From Neonectria sp. B-13 (taxonomy: Eukaryota > Ascomycota > Sordariomycetes > Hypocreales > Nectriaceae), in the NCBI GenBank assembly GCA_002682825.1, contig NOKP01000001.1, forward strand, positions 4,281,296 to 4,345,295: DNA of 64,000 nt, written 5' to 3'. The notes under the pieces were generated by a model. That model was not told where the DNA came from. It searched no databases and saw only the letters and a list, made by a program, of their open reading frames with translations. Of the stretch, positions 46,962 to 57,114 are shown in pieces. Both the position numbers and the translations under genes were made by a program. The stretch's first letter is position 1, and each line of letters begins with the position of its first letter.

Positions 46962-48522
46962 TCAAGCGACAATTGCGCTGGAGCTCTCTGCGGAGCTATC
47001 CTTGCGAGCCGACGAACGCTTCCTTCCGCAAGTTTCAAGGTGGCGACGGAGTTGGTCCAGGCGATTGAAGTCTTTGCCACAGCGCTCGCAGACGTGGTCG
47101 CCCTTCAAATTATGGGTTCGGCGATGCTTCGAGAGGTTGGACGATTCGCCGAACCTCTTGTGGCAGATCTCACACTTGAGGGGCTTCTCGCCAGTATGGG
47201 TACGCTTGTGCATGGCTAACAGCGAGTTAGTAAGTAGGCTTGTGGTAGCACAGGATGGGGTGGACTTACTAAGGGCACTCTGTTGCTTGAAAGACTTGGT
47301 GCAGCCCTCGTGGGGACATTTCCAGGGCTTCTCCCCGGAATGTGTTCGTCTATGCTGTTCGAGGGACTGCTTCGCTGACAGAAGAAGCCCGCAAATCTCG
47401 CACTTGACAGGTTTGACTATTCGCGTTAGGACAAGATCGGGTACGCGGTAGGTTAGGAAGGGTCAACTTACATCCTGTGTGAGTCTGCATATGCCTCTCT
47501 AGCTTGCTCTTCTGCGAGAAGGCAGTTGCTCTTGCGCAAGCGTACCACGAGCAGCGGAATCCTGCGTCCACCTTCTGCAAGTTTTTAAGGTGGTTCTCCT
47601 TGCAATGACCTTGCAACTCCTTGTAGTTTTCGAACTTAGCAAGGCAGACGCCTCCGTTTGAGGCGACCCAACGACACGTGAACTGGTCCTCGTTGCTCAT
47701 GAGCGACAGCGACTCGCCATGCATGCCGGGCTCGGCGACGCCCCAATCGGGTGAAGTGTCCATCTCAATGCTTGGCTCAACAGGACTCGTGAGGGGGTTG
47801 GTCGTGGCATCAGACTCGGATTCGGTGGGCGTGAGGACGGGCGCCGAAGCTGGAGTCGTGGAGACGGTGGGCACCAAGCAATCCTCGTCATCGCACCGGT
47901 GAATGACCTCCTGGCAGTTCTCGTCCCGACAAGGCGCTGGCACATGGCAGGACTCGTCGAAATAGCAGCCGGTGTGGTTCATGTCGAGGCCTTGGCACGA
48001 AGGATCGTAACAGCAGTTGGCGGGATTGACGGAGCCTTCCCACTGGCTCATGCAAGCGGTATGGTTCACGTCGAGACCTTGGCATGAAGGATCGAAGCAA
48101 CAGTTGGCGTTGACGGAGCTTTCCCACTGACTTATACAGGCGGTATGATTCATGTCGAGGCTTTGGCACGAAGGATCGAAGCAGCAGTTGGCGTGGACCG
48201 AGTCATCGCACTGGCTGGCGCAGGCGGCATCGCAGTGGGAGCTGCATGCGATGGAGGTACCGTCGTCCCTCGCACCACCGTTGAAGGCAACCTGAGGAGC
48301 CATGCCAAGGGACGGGGCGTCCAAGGAGCCGCCCCATCCAGGGTCCTGTGACTGTGGCCACTGGATCTGGTAGTTGGTGTTCATGTAGCTGGATGGGGGC
48401 AGCATCTGGGACGGGTTGAGGGACTCGAGGTCGAAAGACTGGCCCCAGTGAGATTGGTTGATTTGGAGAGCAACCATTGGGTCGACCTCGTCCATACCCT
48501 CCATTCCCTCCATCCCGTTCAT
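46962..48522 (-). CDS. C2H2 zinc-finger transcription factor, ZafA/Zap1-like zinc regulator
   Basis: Three exons (complement of 46962-47215, 47270-47416, 47472-48522) give 483 residues. The N-terminus is acidic and Gln/Ser/Met-rich. A cysteine-rich block (about 93-215) follows, with three tandem repeats of about 28 residues (101-128, 129-156, 157-185), each with paired Cys in NCCFDPSCQ and an NHT motif, then more CxxxxC pairs (CRDENCQEVIHRCDDEDC). Six zinc fingers make up the C-terminal half: a wide finger at 283-311, one at 324-348 and four after (CEIC...HRRTH, CPHEGC...HKRTH, CEIC...HRRTH, CERC...HLETC), with TGEKP linkers. The mix of Cys-rich zinc-sensing region and clustered fingers resembles Aspergillus ZafA and yeast Zap1, which turn on zinc uptake genes under zinc shortage. 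Zinc control is inferred from that likeness. The last finger ends in Cys rather than His. Confidence 0.82.
47968..48222 (-). repeat. coding tandem repeat, three 28-29 residue cysteine units
   Basis: Three units of 84-87 bases lie head to tail inside the zinc-finger gene, with strong DNA-level similarity (for example the shared code for CCFDPSCQ). They encode residues 101-185. Recent duplication within the gene or gene conversion would explain the likeness. Confidence 0.8.
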
Positions 48523-50567
48523 GATGTATGTGATGGCTAACGGTTGAGTGATACAGCTTTGGGTAGGTAAGGTAGGCAGGTATGTGAAAACTTGATTGCT
48601 TGGTCGGAGAGACAGGATCGAACAACATACGGGCTTCTCGAGGCCTTTTATAACCTATAACCTGCAAGCCCGGGGGTATCTCAGACGGAGGAAGGCGAAG
48701 CTTCGTCCCACTCTGCTTCCGTATTTCTCTTTTCTCAGGAAGGTTTGCCAGGAAATGGTGTTTTTTTTGGCTTCGATTTATTCGGGTCAGGCGGTTCCTG
48801 CGCCGGCAGCGGGAACGTACCTGAAGTGGGCTGAACATCTACTATTATTATCAGACCAAAAAAGAGTACCCGGATGGCCCTACGTAATATGCAAGATAAG
48901 TCAGCATCGCGCAGCAGCGCATCTCGTCACGTGTCGCCTCCATAATTCGGCATGATAAGGGTGATAAGGAAGGTTAGTCAGCCTCTCGGGGAGTATCGCG
49001 TGGTTATGGTGCCAGAGACAGGCATTCAGGGTCGACGTTGCCTCCTGTTGGTCGTGAAGCTACCCTGAACGAGGGGCCAAAATACGGTAATGCCAGCAAA
49101 ATGAATGAGATACAGACTAGCAGTACTCGCGTAAGATGGTAGTAGCCTATTTGAAAGGTACCTACGAAGCAGACAATCAAACCATGTGCCCATTCCCCCC
49201 TCCCCCCCAATGGGCCATTTTTTGGGTGGATTAACTTCCTCATTCATTCCCAGCTAGTAGCGTGTGCGTCCTTTTCCCGATTCCCGGACAACTATATCAA
49301 CACCTAAAACAAATCCCGTGGCCAACCTTAACTATCTTTTGGTATTTCTGCGATTTCAATGGAGTATCTGCCGGCTAAGACGGCCGGTAAAGATATAAGG
49401 CGGCCGGTAACTATTTAAGGTGGCCGGTAGACTAATAACAAACAACATGCGTCAAGAAACCCATCTTGCCACCGCGCTCTGTCTCACAATCTAGGTTCAT
49501 TCACGCGCCGGGTACCTTGCATTTACGGTGTGCGTTGCATTACCGATGTGAGTACAGCTGTAGTCTTCGAGGACGTCTTACGCATGGCAATTCGTTGCGC
49601 CGGGGCGTGTAACCGGGGGCATTCAACAGTCTTCGGTGCCTGTCGTCGGCCTGTGTCAGAGGCTGGCGTCGAACGGGCGCCGCCACTACCATCCGGATGC
49701 CGGAGTCAGATTGCGCACCGGCCGGAGCCCGCTCGGGCAGCGCCTCGTGGGGAGCGACGGCGTTGAGTGGTCAAGTCTACTGGCAGGTTTGTTGGACAGG
49801 AACAGAATATGTGCGTATCACGTTGCAGTATTCGTACAGCGGAACGAATAAGTTATCATTGGCCGCTGCAAGCTCTTTCGGCTCGTGCATGTGACCGCAA
49901 TCATGCACATCTTCCGTCCGTCCTCTCCTTTCTTTTTCTTTCCCCATATTAGCAGATGTTGAGCAGAAATCTGCATGCACGAAATAGCCCATCTAGATAC
50001 CTGTGGCTGAACGGAGTGGCTAAAGGGCCCGTACCCCGCTCGCTCTTTCCACCCACCCACTCATCCAAGACCATCCATCCATGGATGGAACCAGCCACTC
50101 GCTCAGTCACTGTCCTCGTTGCCTTATTATGGCACCCATGTTGGTAAGTTATTCATCCTCGCCCTGCAACGTTACCAACCATCACTTCGAATTTTGGTAT
50201 TGGCCAAGTTCCCAAGCCTGAGCAGAACTCTACTCCAGCCTCACCGTCCGATCTACGAGCACTCCACTATCCCCGGAAGTTTGCCCCTCCCTCCCCGCCC
50301 CCTTTGCTGCAGAGGAGCACAGGCGCCGCTACGAATAATTGCAGTCTGCAGACCGCGAGTGACGTCGTAAGCTCCCTCCCTCGAGGCGCAGCATCGCATC
50401 GCCATATCGCATCGTCCACAACTCACAACTTCACTCTTCCCTGCGCCATTTCTTTCTGTCACGGATCCAATCTCTCGCAAAGTATCCTTTCTCATCGAGG
50501 CGCTCAACGGTTGAACCCCCAACTCCCCCTCTTTCTCTCCAACGGCACACACCTATACCCACCCACC
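48523..50567. other. 2.0 kb divergent intergenic region
   Basis: This stretch separates the zinc-finger gene (minus) from the N-myristoylated protein gene (plus). It holds a 20-bp tandem repeat (49381-49440), a polypyrimidine run near 49195-49210 and one ACCTTG (49514-49519), the reverse of a CAAGGT core like that of ZafA sites but too short to mean much. Short frames at 49530-49890 show no convincing protein. Confidence 0.5.
49381..49440. repeat. 20-bp tandem repeat with GGCCGGTA core
   Basis: Three units of exactly 20 bases follow each other: CGGCCGGTAAAGATATAAGG, CGGCCGGTAACTATTTAAGG and a diverged third that begins TGGCCGGTAGAC. A partial CTGCCGGCTAAGA lies just upstream (49368-49380). 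The conserved GGCCGGTA core with variable AT-rich rest looks like an array of binding sites or the subterminal repeats of a mobile element, but no terminal inverted repeats or transposase were seen. Confidence 0.8.
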
Positions 50568-51170
50568 ATGGGCAATTGCTGCGGCAAGGCCGAAGCCGAT
50601 CCTTTCGACCAACCTGGCCGTGTCTTGGGATCGGCTCCACCCCCGGCACCGACCACGGCCCCCGTGCCGAGGAAGATTGGAGGCCCCCCGCGGACGCTGG
50701 GTGGTGGCGTGGCCCAGGCGACAGCATCGTCGAGTACCCAGGATGAGGCACGACGGAAGGCTGCTGAAGCAGCAGAGGTAAGTAAACAAACAAGCCGTTC
50801 TCATATATTCCCCATTACTCATCTGTAATTACCCGTATCCCATCTCTCACCCGAACCGCACCGTGCGGCACGTAATAGCCGACAAGACTCACACTCATAC
50901 TCAACCATGGATGACCTCTATGCTTGCCCCCCGCCCTCTACCACCCCCCAGAAATAGCATATTGGCTCATAATTGCTGCATTCTTGTCGACTCAGCTAAC
51001 CCTTGTTCTAGGCTCGAGCCAAAGCCTCTTCAGCCGGCGCTGGAAAGCTTCAGACACAGCTTTCCGCGCAACAGAAGAAGTCCCAGTTGGCACACCTCAA
51101 CGATGCCAGCGCTGCCCAGAAGCATCAGAATCAGAGTTCGCAGGACACCCAGATCCAACGATGGGAGTGA
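50568..51170 (+). CDS. small N-myristoylated, dually acylated membrane protein of unknown function
   Basis: Two exons (50568-50777, 51012-51170) give 122 residues. The N-terminus MGNCCGKAEADPF has Gly2 for myristoylation and Cys4-Cys5 for palmitoylation, a classic signal for plasma membrane or vacuole membrane attachment. Residues 14-60 are Pro/Gly-rich and probably disordered; from about 60 to the end the chain is Ala/Gln/Lys-rich and helical (EARRKAAEAAEARAKASSAG, then KLQTQLSAQQKKSQLAHLND), possibly a coiled coil. The intron is 234 bases. I recognise the type from other ascomycete genomes but know of no assigned role. The gene lies between the zinc-finger gene and PRP5. Confidence 0.72.
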
Positions 51171-51551
51171 AATCCTACGTTGCCGTCGGCAAGTGTAGTG
51201 TCAGCGAGTGTAGCGTGGAGACACGGGGAGTGGTAATGAGAGAGGACGAGGAGAGGGGCAGGCGTCGACAGCGGTATTTGCATTGTACATTCTTCACCAA
51301 GCGGTTTTCTATTTCCTGGTGAACGATGAATGGGCCAGCAAGCAATTTTGTTTGCGAATGAGAACCCCAAGTTTGTTTCTTTTACTAGACAGTTATATCC
51401 ACCATCCATTAACTCCTTGAAAACCTATACACGGCGAATTGCCCAGTGGCTTCTTTCCCACCGCAACGCCCATCGAACAATTTTGCCCAATACAGTAGTT
51501 CTCCTCCCTCTTTCGATCTTGACATCCACAGAAACTCGACCACAGCCAGTC
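51171..51551. other. intergenic between convergent genes
   Basis: This 381-base gap holds the 3' UTRs of the myristoylated protein gene and of PRP5, which converge. Nothing else was seen. Confidence 0.6.
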
Positions 51552-54500
51552 TTAGGTAATGGTGTATCTGCCGCTTGCAGGAGCTCGGCTGTCCGCATCT
51601 GCCGCTGCAATCGTCCCCTCCCTCAACAACCGCGTCAGTTCGCTCAGGGCCGAGCTGACAACAACCTCTGTATCGCCCTCGATGAGAATATACAACTTCG
51701 GCTCTGCGCCGGCTGGCGCTTCCTTGCCCAGCGGGTAGAAGTTGCCTTTGGTGGTGATGGAGGTGCCCGTCGCTTCCAAAATCTTGGCCACGTTGGTTCG
51801 GTTGGTGACGGCCCATCTGGCTTTCTGCGGGAAGTCGTTGATCTCGAGGGTAGCGTGGTACGCTCCCGCATCGGGGCCCTTGTTGTCGATGGGCTGACCA
51901 GCACGCAGTTGACCCGCCTTGCCCAGACGGCTGTTGATGGCGCTGACTGCAGAACTGACCTTGTCGAGCGGGTCTTTGGTTTTGCCGTCTTTGGTACCAG
52001 CAGTCGGACCATGGATGATGGGCTGCACAGGTTTCACCTCTGGTTGCTCTGCCTTCGCCGTCTCGCGGGACTGCACACCTGATGCTGCCGCCCGGATGGC
52101 GTTCAGCGCCTTCTCCGCCTTCTCCTCGTCGTCCTTCTTCTCTTCCTTGTCCTCCTCCTCCTCGCCCTCCGCCTTGTGAGTCTTCCGCTCACGAAGGCGG
52201 GCAGCCTCTCGTTCCTGGTCTAACCTGTCTAAGCCCTTGCCACCAAAGCCCGACGTATCCTTTGCCTTTCCGGATTTGACTTTTTCGCGGTGCGCTTTCC
52301 TCATCTCGTTGAGACGTTCGGGCACCGGCTGGTCACTCTGCTCCAGCGCCTTTGCAATGCCCGGCGCGCAGTTTTCCTGCTCGGGGGTGACGAATGTTAC
52401 TGCCACACCCGTGTTACCAGCACGCCCAGTACGTCCAGCACGGTGGACGTAGTCTTCCAGGTGATTCGGCGCGTCGTAGTTGACGACAAGCTTGAGCTGT
52501 TTGACGTCGAGTCCGCGGGCTGCCACCGACGTAGCAACCAGAATGGGCACCACGCCCTTCTTGAAGTCTGCAATGGTAGAGTCTCGATCGATCTGATCCT
52601 TGCCTCCGTGGATCGACATACAAGGATAGCCCTTCATCATCAGCTCCTTGAGCAGATCGTCCGCCTTCTCCTGGCGCTCAACGAATATCAGCGTGCGTGC
52701 GTCCTCGTCTCGGTCGTAGAGTTCACCGAGAAGCTCGAGGATCCGCAAGAACTTCGTAGTTTCCTCCCGGACCTCAACAATCTGCTCAATCTCCTTTGCC
52801 ACGACGCTGCGGCCGCCAACGGTGATCTCGACGGGGGACTTGAGGACCTTTTTGGTCAACGAGTCAATAATCCGCGGCATCGTTGCCGAAAATAGAATCG
52901 TCTGTCGGTCTGGACGCATGTTGGCAAAAATCTTCATCACCTGGGGCTCAAAACCCATGTCGAACATTCGATCGGCCTCGTCCAGAACCACATAAGAGAC
53001 TCTCTTGAGGTTGGTTACCCGCCCTTGGTTTGCGGCTAGCAAATCTATCATTCGCCCGGGGGTGCAGACAACGATCTCGGCGCCTCGTTTCAGCTCCGCA
53101 ATCTGCTCTCTGATGGGAGCGCCTCCGTATGCGCACACGGAACGAAGGCCCATCATTTTCAGAAAAGGTTTGCAGTCGCGATGGATCTGAGTGGCCAACT
53201 CTCGAGTTGGTGTCATGATCAGCCCAATGGGTCCTTCTGCATCCTTTAGCGGAGGTTGGTCCTTGATATGTCGGAACATGGGAAGCAGGAAGGCAACCGT
53301 CTTTCCAGAACCGGTCTTTGCTACACCCACCACATCGCGACCAGACATGATGGCTGGGACCGCCTGCATCTGAATCGTGGTAGGCTTCTCGTAACCAAGG
53401 TTGTCAATGACATCCAAAGTTTGCCGCGTCAGGCCACACTGAGCCCATTTCTGTACCGGTTTTGGAACATCCTTTCCGTTCACCTTGATGCCATCCAGCT
53501 CCAGCCGGAGATCTGCCACCTCGGCCTCAGTGAGAGAGGCGAGCTCAGCAGGTTCCACCCAAAAGTTCTTTCTGATAGGCTGGATTTCGATTTTGCTGTA
53601 GTCGACGCTGGGAATGTCCTTCTTCTTCCGCTTGTTCGTCATTGCCAGGAAAGCATTGGGGTCGCCCTCTTCCTTAGCCTTGAAGGCATAATCATCGTCA
53701 CTGAAGTAGGCCTCTGGTTCCTGAACCTTCTTCACCGTCGTAGATGCCTTGGTAGGCCTCTTGACGTCCGTTTGCTTCAGATCAGCCATGAACGCGTCCA
53801 ATGGGTCTACGCCATCACCTTCGTCCACATCCATCTGCTCCGGCGGGGCAGGCGCCTCAGGCTTTTCTTCCATCATTACCTCACTGTCGGCTGCCTTGTC
53901 ATTGGCTAGCTCACCGTTAACCTGAGCCTCAGCTGCCTTCGACTCCTGATCCGCTTGGTCTGCCTCCGCTTGCAACCGCCTCTCATGAGCAGCACGAGCA
54001 GCGGCGGCTGCTTCCTCTTCGGTTTCTGCGAAATTATCTCCGTCTGATTCATCATCCTCATCCTGATCAGCGTAAGGGGTATCGTCAGCCTCGATTGGAA
54101 GAGCGGGTAGCTTTGTGAGTTTTCGCTTTGTGGTGTCTTCCTCGTCCAAGTCGAGTTTACGCTTGCTGGAGAGCTTCTCATTCTCGGCGTGCGACTTTGC
54201 GAAGCCGAAGCCACTGGCTTTGAGTCGGTTCGCGGGAAGAGCAGAGGCTAAATACTCTTTATCAGCATTGCCTAGAATATAGGGAGAAAATTGTGACATA
54301 CCAGTTGCTGCTTGTTTTACAGTTACTGACAACTTCTCAGGTTGAACACCAAGCGACCCTAGAACAGGCTTCGCAGCGTCATGGGACCTGGAAGCTGCAG
54401 ATTTTTTGGCGATTGCCTTTGGATCGAACTTGCCAGTATAAGATGCCGCAGGGGACGCAACGCCAGGGGAATCCTTGGGAGCAGGGGAAGCAGCAGCGGA

Positions 54501-55328
54501 AACGATGGGAGATACTGTTCTGGATGACGCGCCACTGGCCTTCATGTCCATTTCAGCGAGGAGATTTCGGGTCTGACTTGGATTGACTTCTTTCTGCTTC
54601 TGGCTCTCAATCTCCTTCTTCTTCTTCCAGGCCTCGAGCTTCGCAAGTCGTTCGGCCTTCTTGTCAAGCTCGACCTGGGAAGCGGCAGCCTTGGGCTTCT
54701 GCGCCTGCCCTCTGTCAACGGGAGTAATTCTCGCATGAGGGTCAGATCGACGAACCTCGTTGCTGGCTGCGTTGCCGCTGTCACCTAGCGGTGTCCTTTG
54801 ATGGCGACCCTCATCGCGATTGCTACGCGCATGGGAGTCAGCCGTACCTTCGCGGTTCGCACGCGTTCGGTCGCGGGAGTCGTCTCGCCTTCTGAAGTCC
54901 CTGTCACCACCCCGGCTACGGTTCTGTCGGCGGTCTGGCGATCGGTTTCTGTCGTCAAAGCGGTCTCGCGACCGGCGGCGGTCCCCATCTCGGCGGTCAC
55001 GACGTCCGCCACGGTAGTAGTCGTCGTCTCGTCGATCTAGCGAGCGGTCTCTGCGTCGGAAGTTGTCGCGGTCTCGGCCGCGATCTCTGTTATCGCGGTC
55101 TCGGTCGCGGTATCGGGGCTGTTCACGGAGCATCTCGTCAGAATAGAGCCCGCGGGCGTTGCGGTCGTGTCTCCTCACATCAGGACTGCGCGACCTCGCC
55201 CCCCGAGGATGGTCTCTCCCGTCATCGCGGCGATCCCTCTCCCGTCGGTCGTCATCTTTGCGGGGACGGCGTGAGCTGTTGGGGCTGCCTGCATGACTTG
55301 GTGAGCGCGAGTCTCTTGGCCGAGCCAT
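51552..55328 (-). CDS. PRP5: pre-mRNA splicing DEAD-box RNA helicase Prp5 (DDX46)
   Basis: Two exons (complement of 51552-54247, 54302-55328) give 1240 residues; if the 54-base intron is kept the frame stays open and the protein has 1258. Prp5 is the ATPase that remodels U2 snRNP, ejects Cus2 and checks the branch-point helix during prespliceosome assembly. The N-terminal about 250 residues are an RS/RD/RE-rich domain, as in DDX46. An acidic and Lys/Glu-rich middle contains [11 protein letters not shown], a Prp5-specific element. The helicase core has the Q-motif region ([20 protein letters not shown]), Walker A AKTGSGKT (about 653), [43 protein letters not shown] and [11 protein letters not shown] conserved C-terminal KH-like region follows (about 1130-1235). 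It is head-to-head with an SAP30BP homolog. Confidence 0.94.
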   Translation of the reverse strand: MARPRDSRSPSHAGSPNSSRRPRKDDDRRERDRRDDGRDHPRGARSRSPDVRRHDRNARGLYSDEMLREQPRYRDRDRDNRDRGRDRDNFRRRDRSLDRRDDDYYRGGRRDRRDGDRRRSRDRFDDRNRSPDRRQNRSRGGDRDFRRRDDSRDRTRANREGTADSHARSNRDEGRHQRTPLGDSGNAASNEVRRSDPHARITPVDRGQAQKPKAAASQVELDKKAERLAKLEAWKKKKEIESQKQKEVNPSQTRNLLAEMDMKASGASSRTVSPIVSAAASPAPKDSPGVASPAASYTGKFDPKAIAKKSAASRSHDAAKPVLGSLGVQPEKLSVTVKQAATGMSQFSPYILGNADKEYLASALPANRLKASGFGFAKSHAENEKLSSKRKLDLDEEDTTKRKLTKLPALPIEADDTPYADQDEDDESDGDNFAETEEEAAAAARAAHERRLQAEADQADQESKAAEAQVNGELANDKAADSEVMMEEKPEAPAPPEQMDVDEGDGVDPLDAFMADLKQTDVKRPTKASTTVKKVQEPEAYFSDDDYAFKAKEEGDPNAFLAMTNKRKKKDIPSVDYSKIEIQPIRKNFWVEPAELASLTEAEVADLRLELDGIKVNGKDVPKPVQKWAQCGLTRQTLDVIDNLGYEKPTTIQMQAVPAIMSGRDVVGVAKTGSGKTVAFLLPMFRHIKDQPPLKDAEGPIGLIMTPTRELATQIHRDCKPFLKMMGLRSVCAYGGAPIREQIAELKRGAEIVVCTPGRMIDLLAANQGRVTNLKRVSYVVLDEADRMFDMGFEPQVMKIFANMRPDRQTILFSATMPRIIDSLTKKVLKSPVEITVGGRSVVAKEIEQIVEVREETTKFLRILELLGELYDRDEDARTLIFVERQEKADDLLKELMMKGYPCMSIHGGKDQIDRDSTIADFKKGVVPILVATSVAARGLDVKQLKLVVNYDAPNHLEDYVHRAGRTGRAGNTGVAVTFVTPEQENCAPGIAKALEQSDQPVPERLNEMRKAHREKVKSGKAKDTSGFGGKGLDRLDQEREAARLRERKTHKAEGEEEEDKEEKKDDEEKAEKALNAIRAAASGVQSRETAKAEQPEVKPVQPIIHGPTAGTKDGKTKDPLDKVSSAVSAINSRLGKAGQLRAGQPIDNKGPDAGAYHATLEINDFPQKARWAVTNRTNVAKILEATGTSITTKGNFYPLGKEAPAGAEPKLYILIEGDTEVVVSSALSELTRLLREGTIAAADADSRAPASGRYTIT
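54248..54301 (-). other. optional in-frame intron in PRP5
   Basis: A GTATGT donor and a TATTTAG acceptor bound 54 bases, a multiple of three with no in-frame stop, so the protein can be made with or without splicing. A CTGAT element about 20 bases before the acceptor could be the branch point. Removal joins [19 protein letters not shown] smoothly, whereas the retained codons ([18 protein letters not shown]) look out of place. Confidence 0.6.
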
Positions 55329-55796
55329 TGTTGCGGTCTCGCAGGCTCAGCAGGACACTATGTTGGTGAGTACTACTTTTTACGTAGCTGAGCCGTTGGC
55401 GATGCCTGCAACGGCGCGTGGCGGCTTTCGAAGTATCGCGAAGCTGGAGCCTGGCTGGATCTTTTCGTGTCGGAAGAAGAGCAGGCGAGAGTCCGAAGAT
55501 GGATGCGCAGCCTCACGAGGATGGATGCAGATGAGAAGATCAGAGGAGGGGTGATCTGGATGTAGAAGGCGATTCACAAGGCAAGGCATGCACGACAGTT
55601 GGATGCTGATCAAGGGTTGCGGCTGGCAGGCCGAGGTTTTCCCGTTGGCGCGACGGTCCCACCACGGGCCACGCTAAGCCAAGAATGGTTTCGGATTGTT
55701 CCTGCCTTTGCTGCCTCGGTATAGCACCCATCTCATCTCATCTCATGCAACTCTCACAGCTCTTTGATCATCACCCTTCGCCGCATCACTTCGAAA
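55329..55796. other. divergent promoter, PRP5 and SAP30BP homolog
   Basis: This 468-base gap lies between two head-to-head splicing-related genes. It ends in a TCTCATCTCATCTCAT repeat (about 55731-55746) in the leader of the plus-strand gene. No other feature was seen. Confidence 0.6.
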
Positions 55797-56719
55797 ATGG
55801 CTGGGCTCGTTGAATACGCAAGCAGTGAAGATGAAGAGGAAAAGGAGCTCGAAGAGACAGTCTCCCTGAAGGTATATATTGATTGGGATCACCCTGAGGG
55901 AGACCTATTAACGTTGAGTTTCAATAGGTACCCTCAAAGGCAACGGCCGCTGCTCCTCCAGTAGAAAAGGGCGATACAGAAAAGCCGACCCTGATTGCTT
56001 ATCAAAGTAGGTGTTCATCCCATATAAATCCATTTGAGTTCCAATTCTATGTGGTTTGTCCATGATACTGAACACTCATGGCCACGACAGCTCAAAACAA
56101 CCGCGCTGAACCAGCAGCATCGAAAGGACAGCTGGCAGTCATCGGTCCAGTCCAACAAAATGCCGTGCCCCTCGGGCCATCACTTCCGCCTGTAGATGAG
56201 GCCGTTATGAACGAAGAAGACGACTCGGGGCAGGCTCCTGCGTCACCATACTCAGCCAACCGCGCTCTGCTGCGTGATCTCACGCTTCCCTCAGTCCCCA
56301 ATATGGACATTCCCCCGTCGCCTCCTGGATCACCACAGCCGGGTGCCAACAAAAAATTCGAGCAGTTTCTGGAACTCAAGAAGAAAGGTGTTCATTTCAA
56401 CGCAAAGCTAGATCAGTCATCAGCGTTGAAAAACCCTAGCTTGATGGACAAACTCCTGGGTTTCGTCGAGATTGATGAAGGAAGCCAGTATTCGACGACC
56501 GTGGCAACCGACCTATGGGATCCCAATGGCTTCCCCGAGTGGGCCTTTAAGGATAAGTTGCGGCGGAGCGTTGAAAAGCTAGCGAAAGATAGGGATGCGG
56601 AGAAGGCAAGCGGTGGGAGGGCCGCCATTGACTTCGTTCCCTCCACGGCTCCGGTTGGCGGGAGCACTTCCGGTGCAGGGCTTTCTCGAGGCGAGAAGCG
56701 CAAAGGTGGATGGAAATAA
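55797..56719 (+). CDS. SAP30BP/HCNGP-like protein
   Basis: Three exons (55797-55871, 55928-56006, 56091-56719) give 260 residues. The N-terminus MAGLVEYASSEDEEE is the usual HCNGP start, and the conserved HCNGP block is near 150-230 (KKFEQFLELKKKGVHFNAKL, NPSLMDKLLGFVEIDEGSQY, TDLWDPNGFPEWAFKDKL). Human SAP30BP was first described as a partner of the SAP30 corepressor and later as a splicing cofactor that works with RBM17 on short introns. In this short-intron genome the splicing role is attractive, but it is an inference. The middle (about 50-140) is Pro/Ala-rich and likely disordered. The first two exons are only 75 and 79 bases. Confidence 0.85.
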
Positions 56720-57114
56720 AGGCTAACAAGGCCATAGACTCGCGTCATCAAGCTCTCAAGGTGGATGGGTCGACACTACTTAGGGAGAAACATGGACAAG
56801 GAATGATACCCAAATACGAGTGAAAGGACAGTTTCAACATTGGATTTCGGTATCCCCTTGGATCTAGATGATGATCTGCATCAAAAGGTATCATTGAATC
56901 AGAATGCGCCCGCCACTTGACCATCACCCGCCCGATATTATCTTCCGACCGATATTATATCTAGACCGAAGCCGTATCGGCGCGTCACACTGCAATGTGC
57001 ACAACCTGAGCAGACACGAAGACATTCCTGATGGTTCCCTCAACTTATCCCCAAACCCAAGATACAACCAGAATTAAGAAAAGCGTTTCTCGACAGGCTT
57101 CATCACCTTAATCA
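56720..57114. other. intergenic between convergent genes
   Basis: This 395-base gap holds the 3' flanks of the SAP30BP-like and DUF3712 genes. CCGATATTAT occurs twice near 56933-56963. Nothing else was seen. Confidence 0.55.

Noticed and set aside
49697..49894. short frame with a tail that looks faintly lectin-like (QVYWQVCWTGTEYVRI)
   Set aside because: Only about 30 residues have any character, no upstream or downstream exons continue it, and other phases are open too.
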